Positions 33,785-42,271 of a DNA stretch of 44,867 nucleotides are shown piece after piece. The stretch's first letter is position 1. Each line of letters begins with the position of its first letter. Position numbers and translations under genes: made by a program. Under the pieces are notes generated by a model, which made no database searches, was not told where the DNA came from, and saw nothing but the letters and a program-made list of their open reading frames with translations. This DNA is from an uncultured Erysipelotrichaceae bacterium (GTDB lineage Bacteria > Bacillota_I > Bacilli_A > Erysipelotrichales > Erysipelotrichaceae), in the NCBI GenBank assembly GCA_902766435.1, contig CACXDM010000110.1, forward strand, positions 1-44,867. Reading direction: 5' to 3'.

Positions 33785-35317
33785 ATGAAAGACAGTACGG
33801 CTGTACGTATGGACCGTGTGACAAAACGCTTCGGAAGTGTTGTGGCAAATGACGCCGTCAGTATGAATATCCATTACGGAGAAATCCTTTCCATCCTCGG
33901 AGAGAACGGATCGGGAAAGACGACACTGATGAATATGCTTGCCGGCATCTACTATCCCGATGAAGGAGATATCTACGTTAACGGCAGACAGGTGACAATC
34001 ACCAGTCCCCATGACGCATATGAACTCGGCATCGGAATGATCCATCAGCACTATAAACTCGTGGATGTTTTTACAGCTGCGGAAAACATCATTCTCGGAC
34101 TGGATTCCGACAAGATCACCTACAGCCTTGATGAAGTTAACAAAAAGGTGGAGGAGATCTGCCGGCAGTACGGCTTTGATATTGACCCCAAGGCAAAGGT
34201 CTATGAAATGAGTGTTGCCCAGAAACAGACACTTGAGATCGTCAAGATTCTGTACCGCGGCGCGGATATTCTGATTCTTGATGAACCGACGGCTGTGCTG
34301 ACACCGCAGGAAACGGAAAAGCTGTTTGATATACTGAGGGCAATGCGTTCCGACGGCAAGGCAATCGTTCTGATCACCCATAAGCTGAATGAGGTGCTTG
34401 AGCTCTCTGACCGTGTCACGATACTCAGAAAGGGAAAATACATCACAACGATTCCCACTCCCGTGGCGACGGAACAGATTCTGACCGAAGCGATGGTCGG
34501 TGAAAAGGTCACACTCGATATCGACAGACCGATGCCGGAGAACACCGTAAAGAGACTGTCCGTAAAGAATCTGACTGTCTACAGTGAAGACGGCATCAAG
34601 GCGCTTGATGATGTATCGTTCGATGCATACGGCGGGGAGATTCTCGGTATTGCGGGAATTTCTGGCTGCGGCCAGAAGGAGCTGCTTGAGGCAATTGCCG
34701 GTCTGCAGGTGACGGATAAGAATACATCCATCATCTATTACGACAAGGACGGCAGTGAAAAGCAGCTGATCGGCGTTTCACCCCGTGAGATCCGCAACTA
34801 CGGCGTTCATCTCTCCTTCGTTCCGGAAGACCGTCTCGGCATGGGACTGGTCGCTTCTCTCGGCATGACGGAGAACATGATGCTGAAGGATTACGACAAA
34901 GGCGCTTCTCCGTTTCTGAACAAGTCGGATTCAGCCAAACTGGCGGAGGATGTCAAGAAGGAACTGGATATTGCGACACCGAGTCTTGAAACACCGGTAC
35001 GCAGACTTTCCGGCGGCAACGTACAGAAGGTGCTTGTCGGCCGTGAGATCGCTGCCGAACCGACGATTCTGATGACTGCCTATGCGGTAAGAGGTCTTGA
35101 TATCAATAAGTCGTATACGATTTACAATCTGCTGACAGAGCAGAAGATGAAGGGCGTAGCTGTCATCTATGTCGGTGAAGATCTCGATGTTCTGCTTGCA
35201 TTGGCAGACCGGATCATGGTCCTGTGCAGCGGACATGAAAACGGGATTCTCGATGCCCGTACCGTGACGAAGGAAGAAGTCGGCAGACGCATGACTAACC
35301 TGACGGAGGAGAAATGA
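33785..35317 (+). CDS. Nucleoside ABC transporter ATP-binding protein (two NBDs)
   Basis: The 510-residue protein has two nucleotide-binding domains. The first is complete: Walker A GENGSGKTT, Q-loop IHQHYK, signature-like MSVAQKQ, and Walker B ILILDEPTA. The second has a normal signature (LSGGNVQK) but a changed Walker A (GISGCGQKE) and Walker B region (MTAYAVRGLD), with no Glu after it. That asymmetry is usual for the BMP/NupA and sugar (RbsA) ATPases. Start 33785 is preferred over a TTG at 33779; AGGAGG lies 8 bases upstream. Confidence 0.94.
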   Translation: MKDSTAVRMDRVTKRFGSVVANDAVSMNIHYGEILSILGENGSGKTTLMNMLAGIYYPDEGDIYVNGRQVTITSPHDAYELGIGMIHQHYKLVDVFTAAENIILGLDSDKITYSLDEVNKKVEEICRQYGFDIDPKAKVYEMSVAQKQTLEIVKILYRGADILILDEPTAVLTPQETEKLFDILRAMRSDGKAIVLITHKLNEVLELSDRVTILRKGKYITTIPTPVATEQILTEAMVGEKVTLDIDRPMPENTVKRLSVKNLTVYSEDGIKALDDVSFDAYGGEILGIAGISGCGQKELLEAIAGLQVTDKNTSIIYYDKDGSEKQLIGVSPREIRNYGVHLSFVPEDRLGMGLVASLGMTENMMLKDYDKGASPFLNKSDSAKLAEDVKKELDIATPSLETPVRRLSGGNVQKVLVGREIAAEPTILMTAYAVRGLDINKSYTIYNLLTEQKMKGVAVIYVGEDLDVLLALADRIMVLCSGHENGILDARTVTKEEVGRRMTNLTEEK

Positions 35318-36438
35318 TGAAAGACAGTAAATATGAAGCACCAAAGTCCTCTGTGAAGGAACCGCTTGTACATATTGTCAAGCGCTCGGATATCGAACCG
35401 TGGAAGGCATGGGGAATCCGGATTGCGGCAGTGCTTCTCGGCATGCTTGTCAGCGCGCTGTTTATCAACGGCATTACGAATCTGAATCCTGCAGCTGTAT
35501 TCAAATCCATGTTTGCCGGCGCTTTCGGTACAGACAAGAGAATCTGGCAGACACTGAAGGATATGTCGCTTCTGCTTTGTATCGGTATCGGACTTGCGCC
35601 TGCGTTCAAGCTCCGCTTCTGGAATGTCGGTGCGGAAGGGCAGGTACTGATCGGCGGTCTTGTTTCGGCAGCGCTGATGATCAATCTCGGCGGGAAGATC
35701 CCCAATGGCGTGCTGCTGATTCTGATGGCGTTATGCGCTGTTGTCTGCGGCGCGGTATGGGGCCTTATTCCGGCTTACTTCAAATCAAAATACAGGACGA
35801 ACGAAACACTGTTCACCCTGATGATGAATTATATTGCTTTACAGCTGGTTGAGTTCTACGTCGATGTCTGGGACAAGAAACAGTCTCATTCCGTCGGTGT
35901 CATCAACGCTTCTTCAAAAGCAGGCTGGATGCCTTATATCGGCGGCAACCAGTTTATCCTGATGATTATCATCGTCGCATTGATTACGGTAGGCATGTAT
36001 TTCTATCTGCAGAATTCCAAACAGGGATTCGAAATCACCGTCGTCGGCGAAAGTGAGAATACAGCCCGTTATGCCGGTATTTCCGTTTCAAAAGTCATCA
36101 GAAGAACGATGCTTGTATCGGCAGGTATCTGCGGTCTGGCAGGATTCCTGGAAGTCTCCGCTGTTTCCCATACGATTTCAAGTCTGACTGCCGGCGGCAG
36201 AGGCTTTACGGCAATCATCGTTGCCTGGCTCGGCAAGTTCAATCCGTTTGCGATGACGCTGATTACGGCCATTCTGGCATTTATGTCCAGAGGTGCCAAC
36301 CAGATCGCTTCGGATTTCAACTTCAACAAGTTCGCGTCAAATATTCTGACCGGAATCATTCTGTTCTTTATTCTCGGAAGCGAGTTCTTCATCAACTACA
36401 GACTTGTCTTCCGTCACCGTCCGAAGGAGGTGAAATAA
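35317..36438 (+). CDS. Nucleoside ABC transporter permease, subunit 1
   Basis: The 373-residue protein has about ten membrane segments and features of the BPD_transp_2 (BMP/nucleoside, branched-chain) permease family, such as FWNVGAEGQVLIGG, TNETLFTLMMNYIALQL, VGESENTARYAGI (the loop that contacts the ATPase) and GRGFTAIIVAWLGKFNP. Of two ATGs (35314 and 35317) the second has better spacing from GGAGG. The ATPase stop overlaps it. Confidence 0.93.
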   Translation: MKDSKYEAPKSSVKEPLVHIVKRSDIEPWKAWGIRIAAVLLGMLVSALFINGITNLNPAAVFKSMFAGAFGTDKRIWQTLKDMSLLLCIGIGLAPAFKLRFWNVGAEGQVLIGGLVSAALMINLGGKIPNGVLLILMALCAVVCGAVWGLIPAYFKSKYRTNETLFTLMMNYIALQLVEFYVDVWDKKQSHSVGVINASSKAGWMPYIGGNQFILMIIIVALITVGMYFYLQNSKQGFEITVVGESENTARYAGISVSKVIRRTMLVSAGICGLAGFLEVSAVSHTISSLTAGGRGFTAIIVAWLGKFNPFAMTLITAILAFMSRGANQIASDFNFNKFASNILTGIILFFILGSEFFINYRLVFRHRPKEVK

Positions 36439-36439
36439 C

Positions 36440-37471
36440 ATGACACTGACATCACTTGTAGCCTGGATCGCTGCAGCCATTACATTCGGCACTGTCATCA
36501 TGTACGGCTCCGTCGGTGAGATTCTGACGGAAAAGAGCGGAAACCTGAACCTCGGTGTTCCCGGCATCATGTATCTCGGCGCGATCGGATCACTGGCAGG
36601 ATGTTTCTTCTATGAGAACGGCAATCCCGCACCGAATCCCTGGATCAGTGCCTGCATTGCGGTTGTCTGCGCGTTAACTGCCGCACTGCTCGGCGGACTG
36701 CTGTATTCCTTCATGACGGTAACCCTCAGGGCAAACCAGAATGTCACAGGTCTTACACTGACAATCTTCGGCGGCGGTGTGGCCAACTTCTTCGGGGGTT
36801 CCCTCGTCAAGCTCTCAGGCGGTGTCGGACAGATCTCCGTTGCGGCTGCAAGTTCGGCAATCCGTACAAGGATTCCGTTTCTCTCAGATCACTTCGGCAT
36901 TGTCAGCGATCTGCTGTTCTCCTACGGTTTCTTCACGTATCTTGCGGTTGTGATCGCTCTTGCGGCGAACTACTTCCTGACACGCACCAGATACGGTCTG
37001 AATCTCAGAGCTGTGGGTGAAAATCCCGCTACGGCCGATGCGGCGGGAATCAGTGTAACGAAATACAAGTATCTCGCAACATGCACCGGCGCCATGATTG
37101 AAGGTCTTGGCGGAATGTACTTCGTTATGGACTACATCAAGGGAACATGGGATTCCGGCGGCGCTCTTGAAGCACTCGGATGGCTTGCGGTTGCGCTTGT
37201 CATCTTCACCAGCTGGAAGCCGAAAAACGCGGTCTGGGGTGCTTACCTGTTCGGTTTCTGTTATTGGATCTATCTGTATATTCCTTCAGGTATTTCCGCA
37301 GTGCTGGCAAAATTCTTCGGTGCTGCGAATGTCACGCATATGCAGAATCTTTACCGGATGATTCCGTATCTTGTAACAATCATTGTCCTGATTATCGTCT
37401 CGAAGAAGAAACGAAAAGAAAATCAGAACCCGGCAAGTCTGGGTATATCATATTTCCGTGAGGAAAGATAA
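36440..37471 (+). CDS. Nucleoside ABC transporter permease, subunit 2
   Basis: The 343-residue protein is the second permease of the same family, with about eight to nine membrane segments, GEILTEKSGNLNLGVPGIM (typical start of the NupQ-type subunit), TVTLRANQNVTGLTLTIFG and RAVGENPATADAAGISV (coupling loop). With the preceding permease it forms a heterodimeric channel. It starts 1 base after the previous stop, with AAGGAGG upstream, and its last residues are basic. Confidence 0.93.
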   Translation: MTLTSLVAWIAAAITFGTVIMYGSVGEILTEKSGNLNLGVPGIMYLGAIGSLAGCFFYENGNPAPNPWISACIAVVCALTAALLGGLLYSFMTVTLRANQNVTGLTLTIFGGGVANFFGGSLVKLSGGVGQISVAAASSAIRTRIPFLSDHFGIVSDLLFSYGFFTYLAVVIALAANYFLTRTRYGLNLRAVGENPATADAAGISVTKYKYLATCTGAMIEGLGGMYFVMDYIKGTWDSGGALEALGWLAVALVIFTSWKPKNAVWGAYLFGFCYWIYLYIPSGISAVLAKFFGAANVTHMQNLYRMIPYLVTIIVLIIVSKKKRKENQNPASLGISYFREER

Positions 37472-37490
37472 AGAAAGGCTGGATAAGAAT

Positions 37491-38474
37491 ATGAGTTCAA
37501 ATGTACGTCCCGAAAACATGGAAAGAATCACAACTCCCGAACTGGCAGAAGCATTTATCGAAGAACAGATCAATGAGATCCGTGAACAGGTTAAAGACGG
37601 AAAAGTGCTGCTGGCGCTTTCCGGCGGTGTTGACAGTTCTGTTGTCGCTGCTCTTTTGATCAAGGCAATCGGACAGAATCTCGTCTGTGTTCATGTCAAC
37701 CACGGTTTCCTGCGTAAAGGTGAACCGGAACAGGTTATCGAAGTATTCCGCAACCAGATGAACGCGAATCTGATCTATGTCGACGCAGCTGACAGATTCA
37801 TTGACAAGGTTGCCGGCGTTACCGACCCGGAAGAAAAGAGACACATCATCGGCGAAGAATTCATCAAGGTATTTGACGAAGAAGCTGCCAAGCTTTCCGG
37901 CATCGGCTATTTGGCGCAGGGAACGATCTATCCTGATATTCTCGAGAGTGAAAAGGGAATCAAGGCACACCACAATGTCGGCGGTCTGCCGGAAGAGATG
38001 GAAATGGAACTCGTTGAGCCGGTCAAGCTCCTCTTCAAGGATGAAGTCAGAGTTGTCGGCAAGGCACTCGGTCTGCCTGACAACATGGTTTACCGTCAGC
38101 CGTTCCCCGGTCCCGGTCTCGCTGTCAGATGCCCCGGCGCAATCACACGTGAAAGACTGGAATGCGTCCGTGAATCCGATGCGATCCTGCGTGAGGAATT
38201 CGCAAAGAACGGTCTGCAGGGAAAGGTATGGCAGTACTTCACTGTCGTTCCCGATTTCAAGTCCACAGGAATCAAGAACGGGGAAAGATCATTCGAGTAT
38301 CCTGTTATTATCCGCGCGGTCAATACGACAGATGCCATGACGGCAACAGTTGAAGATGTACCGTTTGAACTTCTTCAGCATATTACCGCCCGTATCACAA
38401 AAGAAGTTCCGGGAGTCAACAGATGTCTCTATGACCTGACACCGAAACCCAGCGCAACAATCGAGTACGAATAA
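37491..38474 (+). CDS. guaA: GMP synthase, ATP-pyrophosphatase subunit/domain only (no glutaminase domain)
   Basis: The 327-residue protein contains only the C-terminal two-thirds of GuaA: the ATP-pyrophosphatase P-loop LALSGGVDSSVV (about residues 41-52), the conserved GTIYPDILES, RQPFPGPGLAVR, and the dimerisation domain ending KPSATIEYE. The N-terminal class I glutamine amidotransferase domain (about 190 residues in usual GuaA, with its catalytic Cys) is absent, and no such gene is next to it. It would amidate XMP to GMP using free ammonia or a separate GATase subunit. Start 37491 follows AAGG; a GTG at 37458 overlaps the permease and is less likely. It is last in the nucleoside transport operon. 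Confidence 0.92.
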   Translation: MSSNVRPENMERITTPELAEAFIEEQINEIREQVKDGKVLLALSGGVDSSVVAALLIKAIGQNLVCVHVNHGFLRKGEPEQVIEVFRNQMNANLIYVDAADRFIDKVAGVTDPEEKRHIIGEEFIKVFDEEAAKLSGIGYLAQGTIYPDILESEKGIKAHHNVGGLPEEMEMELVEPVKLLFKDEVRVVGKALGLPDNMVYRQPFPGPGLAVRCPGAITRERLECVRESDAILREEFAKNGLQGKVWQYFTVVPDFKSTGIKNGERSFEYPVIIRAVNTTDAMTATVEDVPFELLQHITARITKEVPGVNRCLYDLTPKPSATIEYE

Positions 38475-38570
38475 TCAGGTGTCCCGATGGAACCCGGATT
38501 ATTCTGAAATATGTAAACTGAATTATCCTGGGTATTTATCGAACAAATCAAATTAATGGATTAATGAATA

Positions 38571-38603
38571 AGACCTTGCATACATATGTAGGGTCTTTTC
38601 TTT
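38571..38603 (+). terminator. Terminator of the nucleoside/guaA operon
   Basis: An 11-bp stem (AGACCTTGCAT/ATGTAGGGTCT with two G-T pairs, loop ACAT) is followed by TTTTCTTT. It begins about 97 bases after the guaA stop; that stretch holds no gene. Confidence 0.8.
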
Positions 38604-38816
38604 ATGAATAGGCAGCGTATGAATATCGGAAAAATGTACCGGATGAGGTACTGGATGGGATACCGGATTATGGTTCATGCTTCTGACAGCATCGCTTCTG
38701 ATTGCGGTGTTTACTGTATCAGTAAGACGGATCAGCAGAGACTGAATGAAGTCATGATGAATCCCGGTCAGTATTTTGCGGCAGACTGTCATGTGATATT
38801 GACAGCCTGCCGTTAG
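38604..38816 (+). other. Uncertain 70-residue reading frame or non-coding transcript
   Basis: The frame starts directly at the end of the previous terminator and has no ribosome binding site. It ends inside another terminator hairpin. The protein is Met/Arg-rich at the start (MNRQRMNIGKMYRMRYW) and has no recognised domain. The segment could be a decayed gene, a small RNA or a real small protein; I cannot decide. Confidence 0.25.
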
Positions 38817-38822
38817 TTTTTT
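38779..38822 (+). terminator. Rho-independent terminator
   Basis: A stem of CGGCAG and CTGTC paired with GACAG and CTGCCG (one unpaired base on each side) is followed by TTAG and six Ts. Its presence shows that the stretch before it is, or was, a transcription unit. Confidence 0.75.
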
Positions 38823-38938
38823 GGTGTATTCCGCAGGGACAGAATCATTTGGGACCGGCGGATATCCTGACATTCAGAAGGAAGATTGCATGTATCTCAG
38901 CGTATTTCAATAATGAAAATCAGAAGAGGAGAAGAACT

Positions 38939-39201
38939 ATGTATTTTTATTTCACTTATCTGCCTTTTCTGATCAACATCATTCTGCTGTTTGTCAATAA
39001 AAGCAAAGCGGTTATTCCGGTTATACTGATCAGCACCATTCTCGGATCGCTTTCCCTGGTTTCGGACTTCTGCTCTCACTCAGCGGAAAAGGAATCGGTT
39101 TTGGCAATCCGGATATCGGAATTGACTGGGGATTCGTACTCTTCTTTCTTGCTGAACTGTTATTTCTTCGGGAAACGCTGATCTTCAGAATCGTTAAGTA
39201 A
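38939..39201 (+). pseudogene. Small membrane protein gene with apparent frameshift
   Basis: GAGGAGAAG precedes an ATG at 38939. The frame starts with a membrane segment (MYFYFTYLPFLINIILLFV) and a second hydrophobic stretch (VIPVILISTILGSLSLV). After about 39060 the initial frame turns polar and atypical and stops at 39181. The frame one base back continues smoothly with membrane-like sequence (FGLLLSLSGKGIGFG, then WGFVLFFLAELLFLRE) to a stop at 39199-39201. Joined, they would give about 87 residues with three to four membrane segments. A single-base change near 39055-39062 is the simplest explanation; a sequencing error is possible. Confidence 0.6.
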
Positions 39202-39291
39202 GAAGATCCTATGGAAACTGTTCCTGAAATACATAAGAAACATTACGGCCGCAGGGGATAAAACCACGTCTGAAGGAGGAATTCACACAGA

Positions 39292-39774
39292 ATGGAAATA
39301 CTGAAAAGGATATTCGGCAGGGGAAATGAGGAAGAAGAGCCAATGAAGGAACTGACCTTCTCTTTTCCTTTTTACATCAGGGTGTATGATCCATCCTCCC
39401 ATGAGGAAGATGCATATACCGAACTGAGCGGAAAAGCTGCTTATGAATACACTGATGAAGAGACCCGCGGTGATGTTATCTGGGATTTCAATGAATCGCA
39501 TCTTGCTTATTACTTCAAAGAAGGCAGTGTGATGCGTTCTGCTGTCATGGACTTCAAAGAGGACGGAACGATACAGATTACCGTAACGCTTCCGGATAAA
39601 TATGTATCTTCATATCAGCAGGAGATACAGTTCTGGCTGAAGGGACAGCTGAGTGACGGATGGGGTGAACATTATGAAGGTCTGCTCTATGGTCATCCGG
39701 CGGAAATTTACGACAGCGGCGAACAGGAATCCTATGAATTCTGTTTCGGCATACCGGAGAAGACGGAGGTATAA
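39292..39774 (+). CDS. Hypothetical small acidic protein
   Basis: The 160-residue soluble, acidic protein is rich in aromatic residues (FSFPFYIRVYD, WDFNESHLAYYF, EIQFWLKGQLSDGWGE). It has a mainly beta-strand pattern and no recognised motif. A GGAGG lies about 11 bases before the ATG, longer than usual. The next small gene starts 3 bases after its stop, so they are probably cotranscribed. Confidence 0.65.
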   Translation: MEILKRIFGRGNEEEEPMKELTFSFPFYIRVYDPSSHEEDAYTELSGKAAYEYTDEETRGDVIWDFNESHLAYYFKEGSVMRSAVMDFKEDGTIQITVTLPDKYVSSYQQEIQFWLKGQLSDGWGEHYEGLLYGHPAEIYDSGEQESYEFCFGIPEKTEV

Positions 39775-39777
39775 AGC

Positions 39778-39891
39778 ATGATTCTGATCATAATGGTGAT
39801 AATGTGTATGATGTTTTCCGCCTTACTGATCAGGGGAATCAAGTGGGCTTCGGTCATTCTGTTTCTTTTGTTCTGTCTGTTTTTCCTGTGA
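39778..39891 (+). CDS. 37-residue small membrane peptide
   Basis: The frame begins MILIIMVIMCMMFSALLIRG and continues to a second hydrophobic stretch ending LFLLFCLFFL, with only a short polar RGIKW turn between. This is a helical hairpin almost entirely in the membrane. GGAGG lies 7 bases before the ATG and partly overlaps the end of the previous gene, which supports translation. Toxin, regulator and structural peptide are all possible. Confidence 0.6.
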   Translation: MILIIMVIMCMMFSALLIRGIKWASVILFLLFCLFFL

Positions 39892-39963
39892 GGAATATGT
39901 CAGAAAAAGATTGTATCCCGGATAAAAAGGTATATGATGGGGTGGCTTTGAAAGGAGACTGAA

Positions 39964-40773
39964 ATGAAGAAAACAACTTCTGTTTATATGGCTGCAGTCA
40001 TGGCAGCGCTTGTTCTGACCGGCTGCGGCAAACATGAATTCGGTCTGAGCATGACTGATGGAAAACACGGTGAGATTACGGCACTCAATGCGACAGAGGG
40101 AGATACGGTTTCCGCCGGCAGTCTTGAGGTCGGTGAGAATGACTTTATTACTGTTGAGGCTGAATTCACGGATGGTAAAGTGAAGCTTGCCCTGACACCC
40201 GAAGGAAGTGAAAATGCCGAGCCGATCGTGGAAACGGAAATCAGCGGCACACAGAATGTGACGCTGAATGCCGATACCGGAAATTATACGGTGACGGTAA
40301 CGGCTGTGGGCAATCTTACAGGCAAAGCGGAAATCACTGTGGAAGAATCCGAGGCTGAGGCTTCCTGGGCTTCTGCGGCAAGTGCCGATGAGGCAGGCAA
40401 AGGAGCCGGACTTAACTGGTTTACCGTTATGGATGAATACATTCTGGAAATCGGTGATGCGAAAGATCCCGTATTCAGTTACTATCCCGGTATCGCTCAG
40501 GCATACTTCAAAATGGAAAACGGAGATCTCTATATCTGGAAGGGAATCGGCACGTCAGGTGATGTTCTGTATGACGCAAATGAATATGCCCATACATGGC
40601 AGCAGAATATCAAGGGACTTGTCGTGAACTGCTATGGTGCAGAAGAGGGAAAGGCAACCAAGGTGACATGGGTTGTGGATGACACCTCCTATGAACTGCT
40701 TGCCGGCACCGGCAGCCCTGATTTCGCACTGAGCCCGGATGATATCAATTCTCTGGTTAACGGTATTCAGTAA
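39964..40773 (+). CDS. Hypothetical lipoprotein
   Basis: The 269-residue protein has a lipoprotein signal (MAALVLTGC, lipid Cys 21). The middle part (about residues 50-130) is a beta-sandwich-like Thr/Val-rich region, followed by an Ala/Ser/Glu linker (EAEASWASAASADEAG). The C-terminal part (about 145-269) begins GLNWFTVMDEYILEIGDAKD, and similar aromatic segments follow (YFKMENGDLYIWKGIG). No known domain is recognised. AAAGGAG precedes the start and a terminator follows. Confidence 0.75.
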   Translation: MKKTTSVYMAAVMAALVLTGCGKHEFGLSMTDGKHGEITALNATEGDTVSAGSLEVGENDFITVEAEFTDGKVKLALTPEGSENAEPIVETEISGTQNVTLNADTGNYTVTVTAVGNLTGKAEITVEESEAEASWASAASADEAGKGAGLNWFTVMDEYILEIGDAKDPVFSYYPGIAQAYFKMENGDLYIWKGIGTSGDVLYDANEYAHTWQQNIKGLVVNCYGAEEGKATKVTWVVDDTSYELLAGTGSPDFALSPDDINSLVNGIQ

Positions 40774-40779
40774 TGCATT

Positions 40780-40802
40780 CCCCGCGGACTGCGGGGTTTT
40801 CT
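40780..40802 (+). terminator. Terminator of lipoprotein gene
   Basis: The stem CCCCGC/GCGGGG with a GGACT loop is followed by TTTTCTT. Confidence 0.85.
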
Positions 40803-40902
40803 TATGCCTGAATATACACTGATCTGTTATATGGGGTATAGTTAAGACATGGATTTAAGAATCATATGCGGAAGATATCATCTCCGCTGAGGAGTCGGCG
40901 TG

Positions 40903-41814
40903 ATGAAAACAGAAAGACTGATCGGTATTTTATCGGTGCTTCTTCAGAAAGAACAGGTGACGGCGCCGGAACTGGCGGAGATGTTTGAAGTGTCCAGACG
41001 GACGATCAGCCGGGATATTGATGCATTGTCTGCAGCCGGTATACCGCTGTATACACTGCAGGGAACCGGCGGAGGCATCCGGATCATGCCCGGATACAGG
41101 TTTGACCGTACGGTACTGACAAACAAGGATATGCAGGAACTGCTGACGGGACTGAGAAGCCTTGACAGCATCAGCGGCACGAACCGCTATGTTCAGCTGA
41201 TGGAAAAACTTTCGGCAGGTTCTTCCGTTGTCAGAGCGGATTCGCATATTCTGATTAATCTTGCGGCGTGGAATAAAACCGCTGTATCGCAGAAGATCGA
41301 ACTGATCCGCATGGCAGCGGAACAGGGAAAGAAGCTTCACTTTCATTACAGTTCGCCGAAAGGAGAGAGTGAAAGAGTGATTGAACCGTATGATCTTGTG
41401 TTCGAATGGTCACGCTGGTATGTCTGGGGCTGGTGTGAAACCAGACAGGACTACCGGCTTTTCAAGCTGAACCGGATGACGGAGATCCGTACCGGTGATC
41501 CGTTTGTGAAAAGAGACGCGCCGCTTCCGGATCTTTCCAATGAGAAGGTCTTTCCCGAACAATACCGGGTAAAAGCGGTTGTGCAGCCGGCATACCGCTG
41601 GCGCGTTCTGGAAGAATACGGACCGGAGTCAATGACAGAGATGCCTGACGGGACATTTCTGTTCTCGTTCGGCTTTACCGACCGGCAGAGCATTCTTTCC
41701 TGGATTCTTTCATTCGGAGAGGGAATCGAACTTCTGGAACCGGCGGATCTCAGAGGAAAACTGAAACAGTTCGGAGAACATCTGACGGAAAAATACAGAG
41801 ACATGACAGACTGA
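40903..41814 (+). CDS. YafY-type transcriptional regulator (HTH + WYL domain)
   Basis: The 303-residue protein has an N-terminal HTH_11/DeoR-like helix-turn-helix (VTAPELAEMFEVSRRTISRD, about residues 20-40) and a C-terminal WYL domain with the core WYVWGWCETRQDYRLFKLNR (about 168-187). WYL domains bind small ligands or nucleic acids. GGAG lies 8 bases before the ATG at 40903; a GTG at 40900 is the alternative. It probably controls the genes that follow in the same direction. Confidence 0.92.
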   Translation: MKTERLIGILSVLLQKEQVTAPELAEMFEVSRRTISRDIDALSAAGIPLYTLQGTGGGIRIMPGYRFDRTVLTNKDMQELLTGLRSLDSISGTNRYVQLMEKLSAGSSVVRADSHILINLAAWNKTAVSQKIELIRMAAEQGKKLHFHYSSPKGESERVIEPYDLVFEWSRWYVWGWCETRQDYRLFKLNRMTEIRTGDPFVKRDAPLPDLSNEKVFPEQYRVKAVVQPAYRWRVLEEYGPESMTEMPDGTFLFSFGFTDRQSILSWILSFGEGIELLEPADLRGKLKQFGEHLTEKYRDMTD

Positions 41815-41863
41815 TGTCATGTTTCTTTTGTTAGGATGGTACTGAAGACGAGGAGGAATATGT

Positions 41864-42271
41864 ATGCGTCTGGACGGATTCGGAATATTTGTAAAGGACA
41901 TGGGTGTTATGATCCGGTTTTACCGGGATGTGCTCGGTTTTGAAATCACGGAGGATGAGAATACCTCAAATGTATTTCTGGAAAAGGACGGGACTCTGTT
42001 TCTGTTCTACCGCCGCAGTGACTTTGAAACGATGACTTCCCGCACCTATAACTACGCTCCGGGTATTAACGGACATTATGAAATCGCCCTTTCCGTTGAA
42101 AACTATGCGGAAGTGGACAGGACATTCCGCGAGGTTACGGATCAAGGCGCGGTGCCGGTTATGGCGCCGGTAACGGAGCCATGGGGACAGCGGACATGCT
42201 ATGTTGCCGATCCGGAAGGAAACCTGATCGAGATCGGTTCTTTTAACAAAGGAGATACAGATGCCGTTTGA
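41864..42271 (+). CDS. VOC-family (glyoxalase/bleomycin resistance-like) protein
   Basis: The 135-residue protein has the paired beta-alpha-beta-beta-beta VOC modules: FVKDMGVMIRFYRDVLGFE at the start and CYVADPEGNLIEIGSF at the end, with a central HYEIALSV. The family includes lyases, dioxygenases and drug-binding resistance proteins; the role here is unknown. GAGGAGG precedes the start. It overlaps the next gene by 11 bases. Confidence 0.9.
   Translation: MRLDGFGIFVKDMGVMIRFYRDVLGFEITEDENTSNVFLEKDGTLFLFYRRSDFETMTSRTYNYAPGINGHYEIALSVENYAEVDRTFREVTDQGAVPVMAPVTEPWGQRTCYVADPEGNLIEIGSFNKGDTDAV

Noticed and set aside
34640-35120. Loss of function in the second ATPase domain of the nucleoside transporter
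   Set aside because: The altered Walker A and Walker B residues are the usual state of the second domain in this ATPase family, so this is not a defect.
39041-39070. Programmed -1 frameshift in the small membrane protein gene
   Set aside because: The TTTCCCT run is in the wrong phase for an X-XXY-YYZ slippery site and no clear pseudoknot follows.
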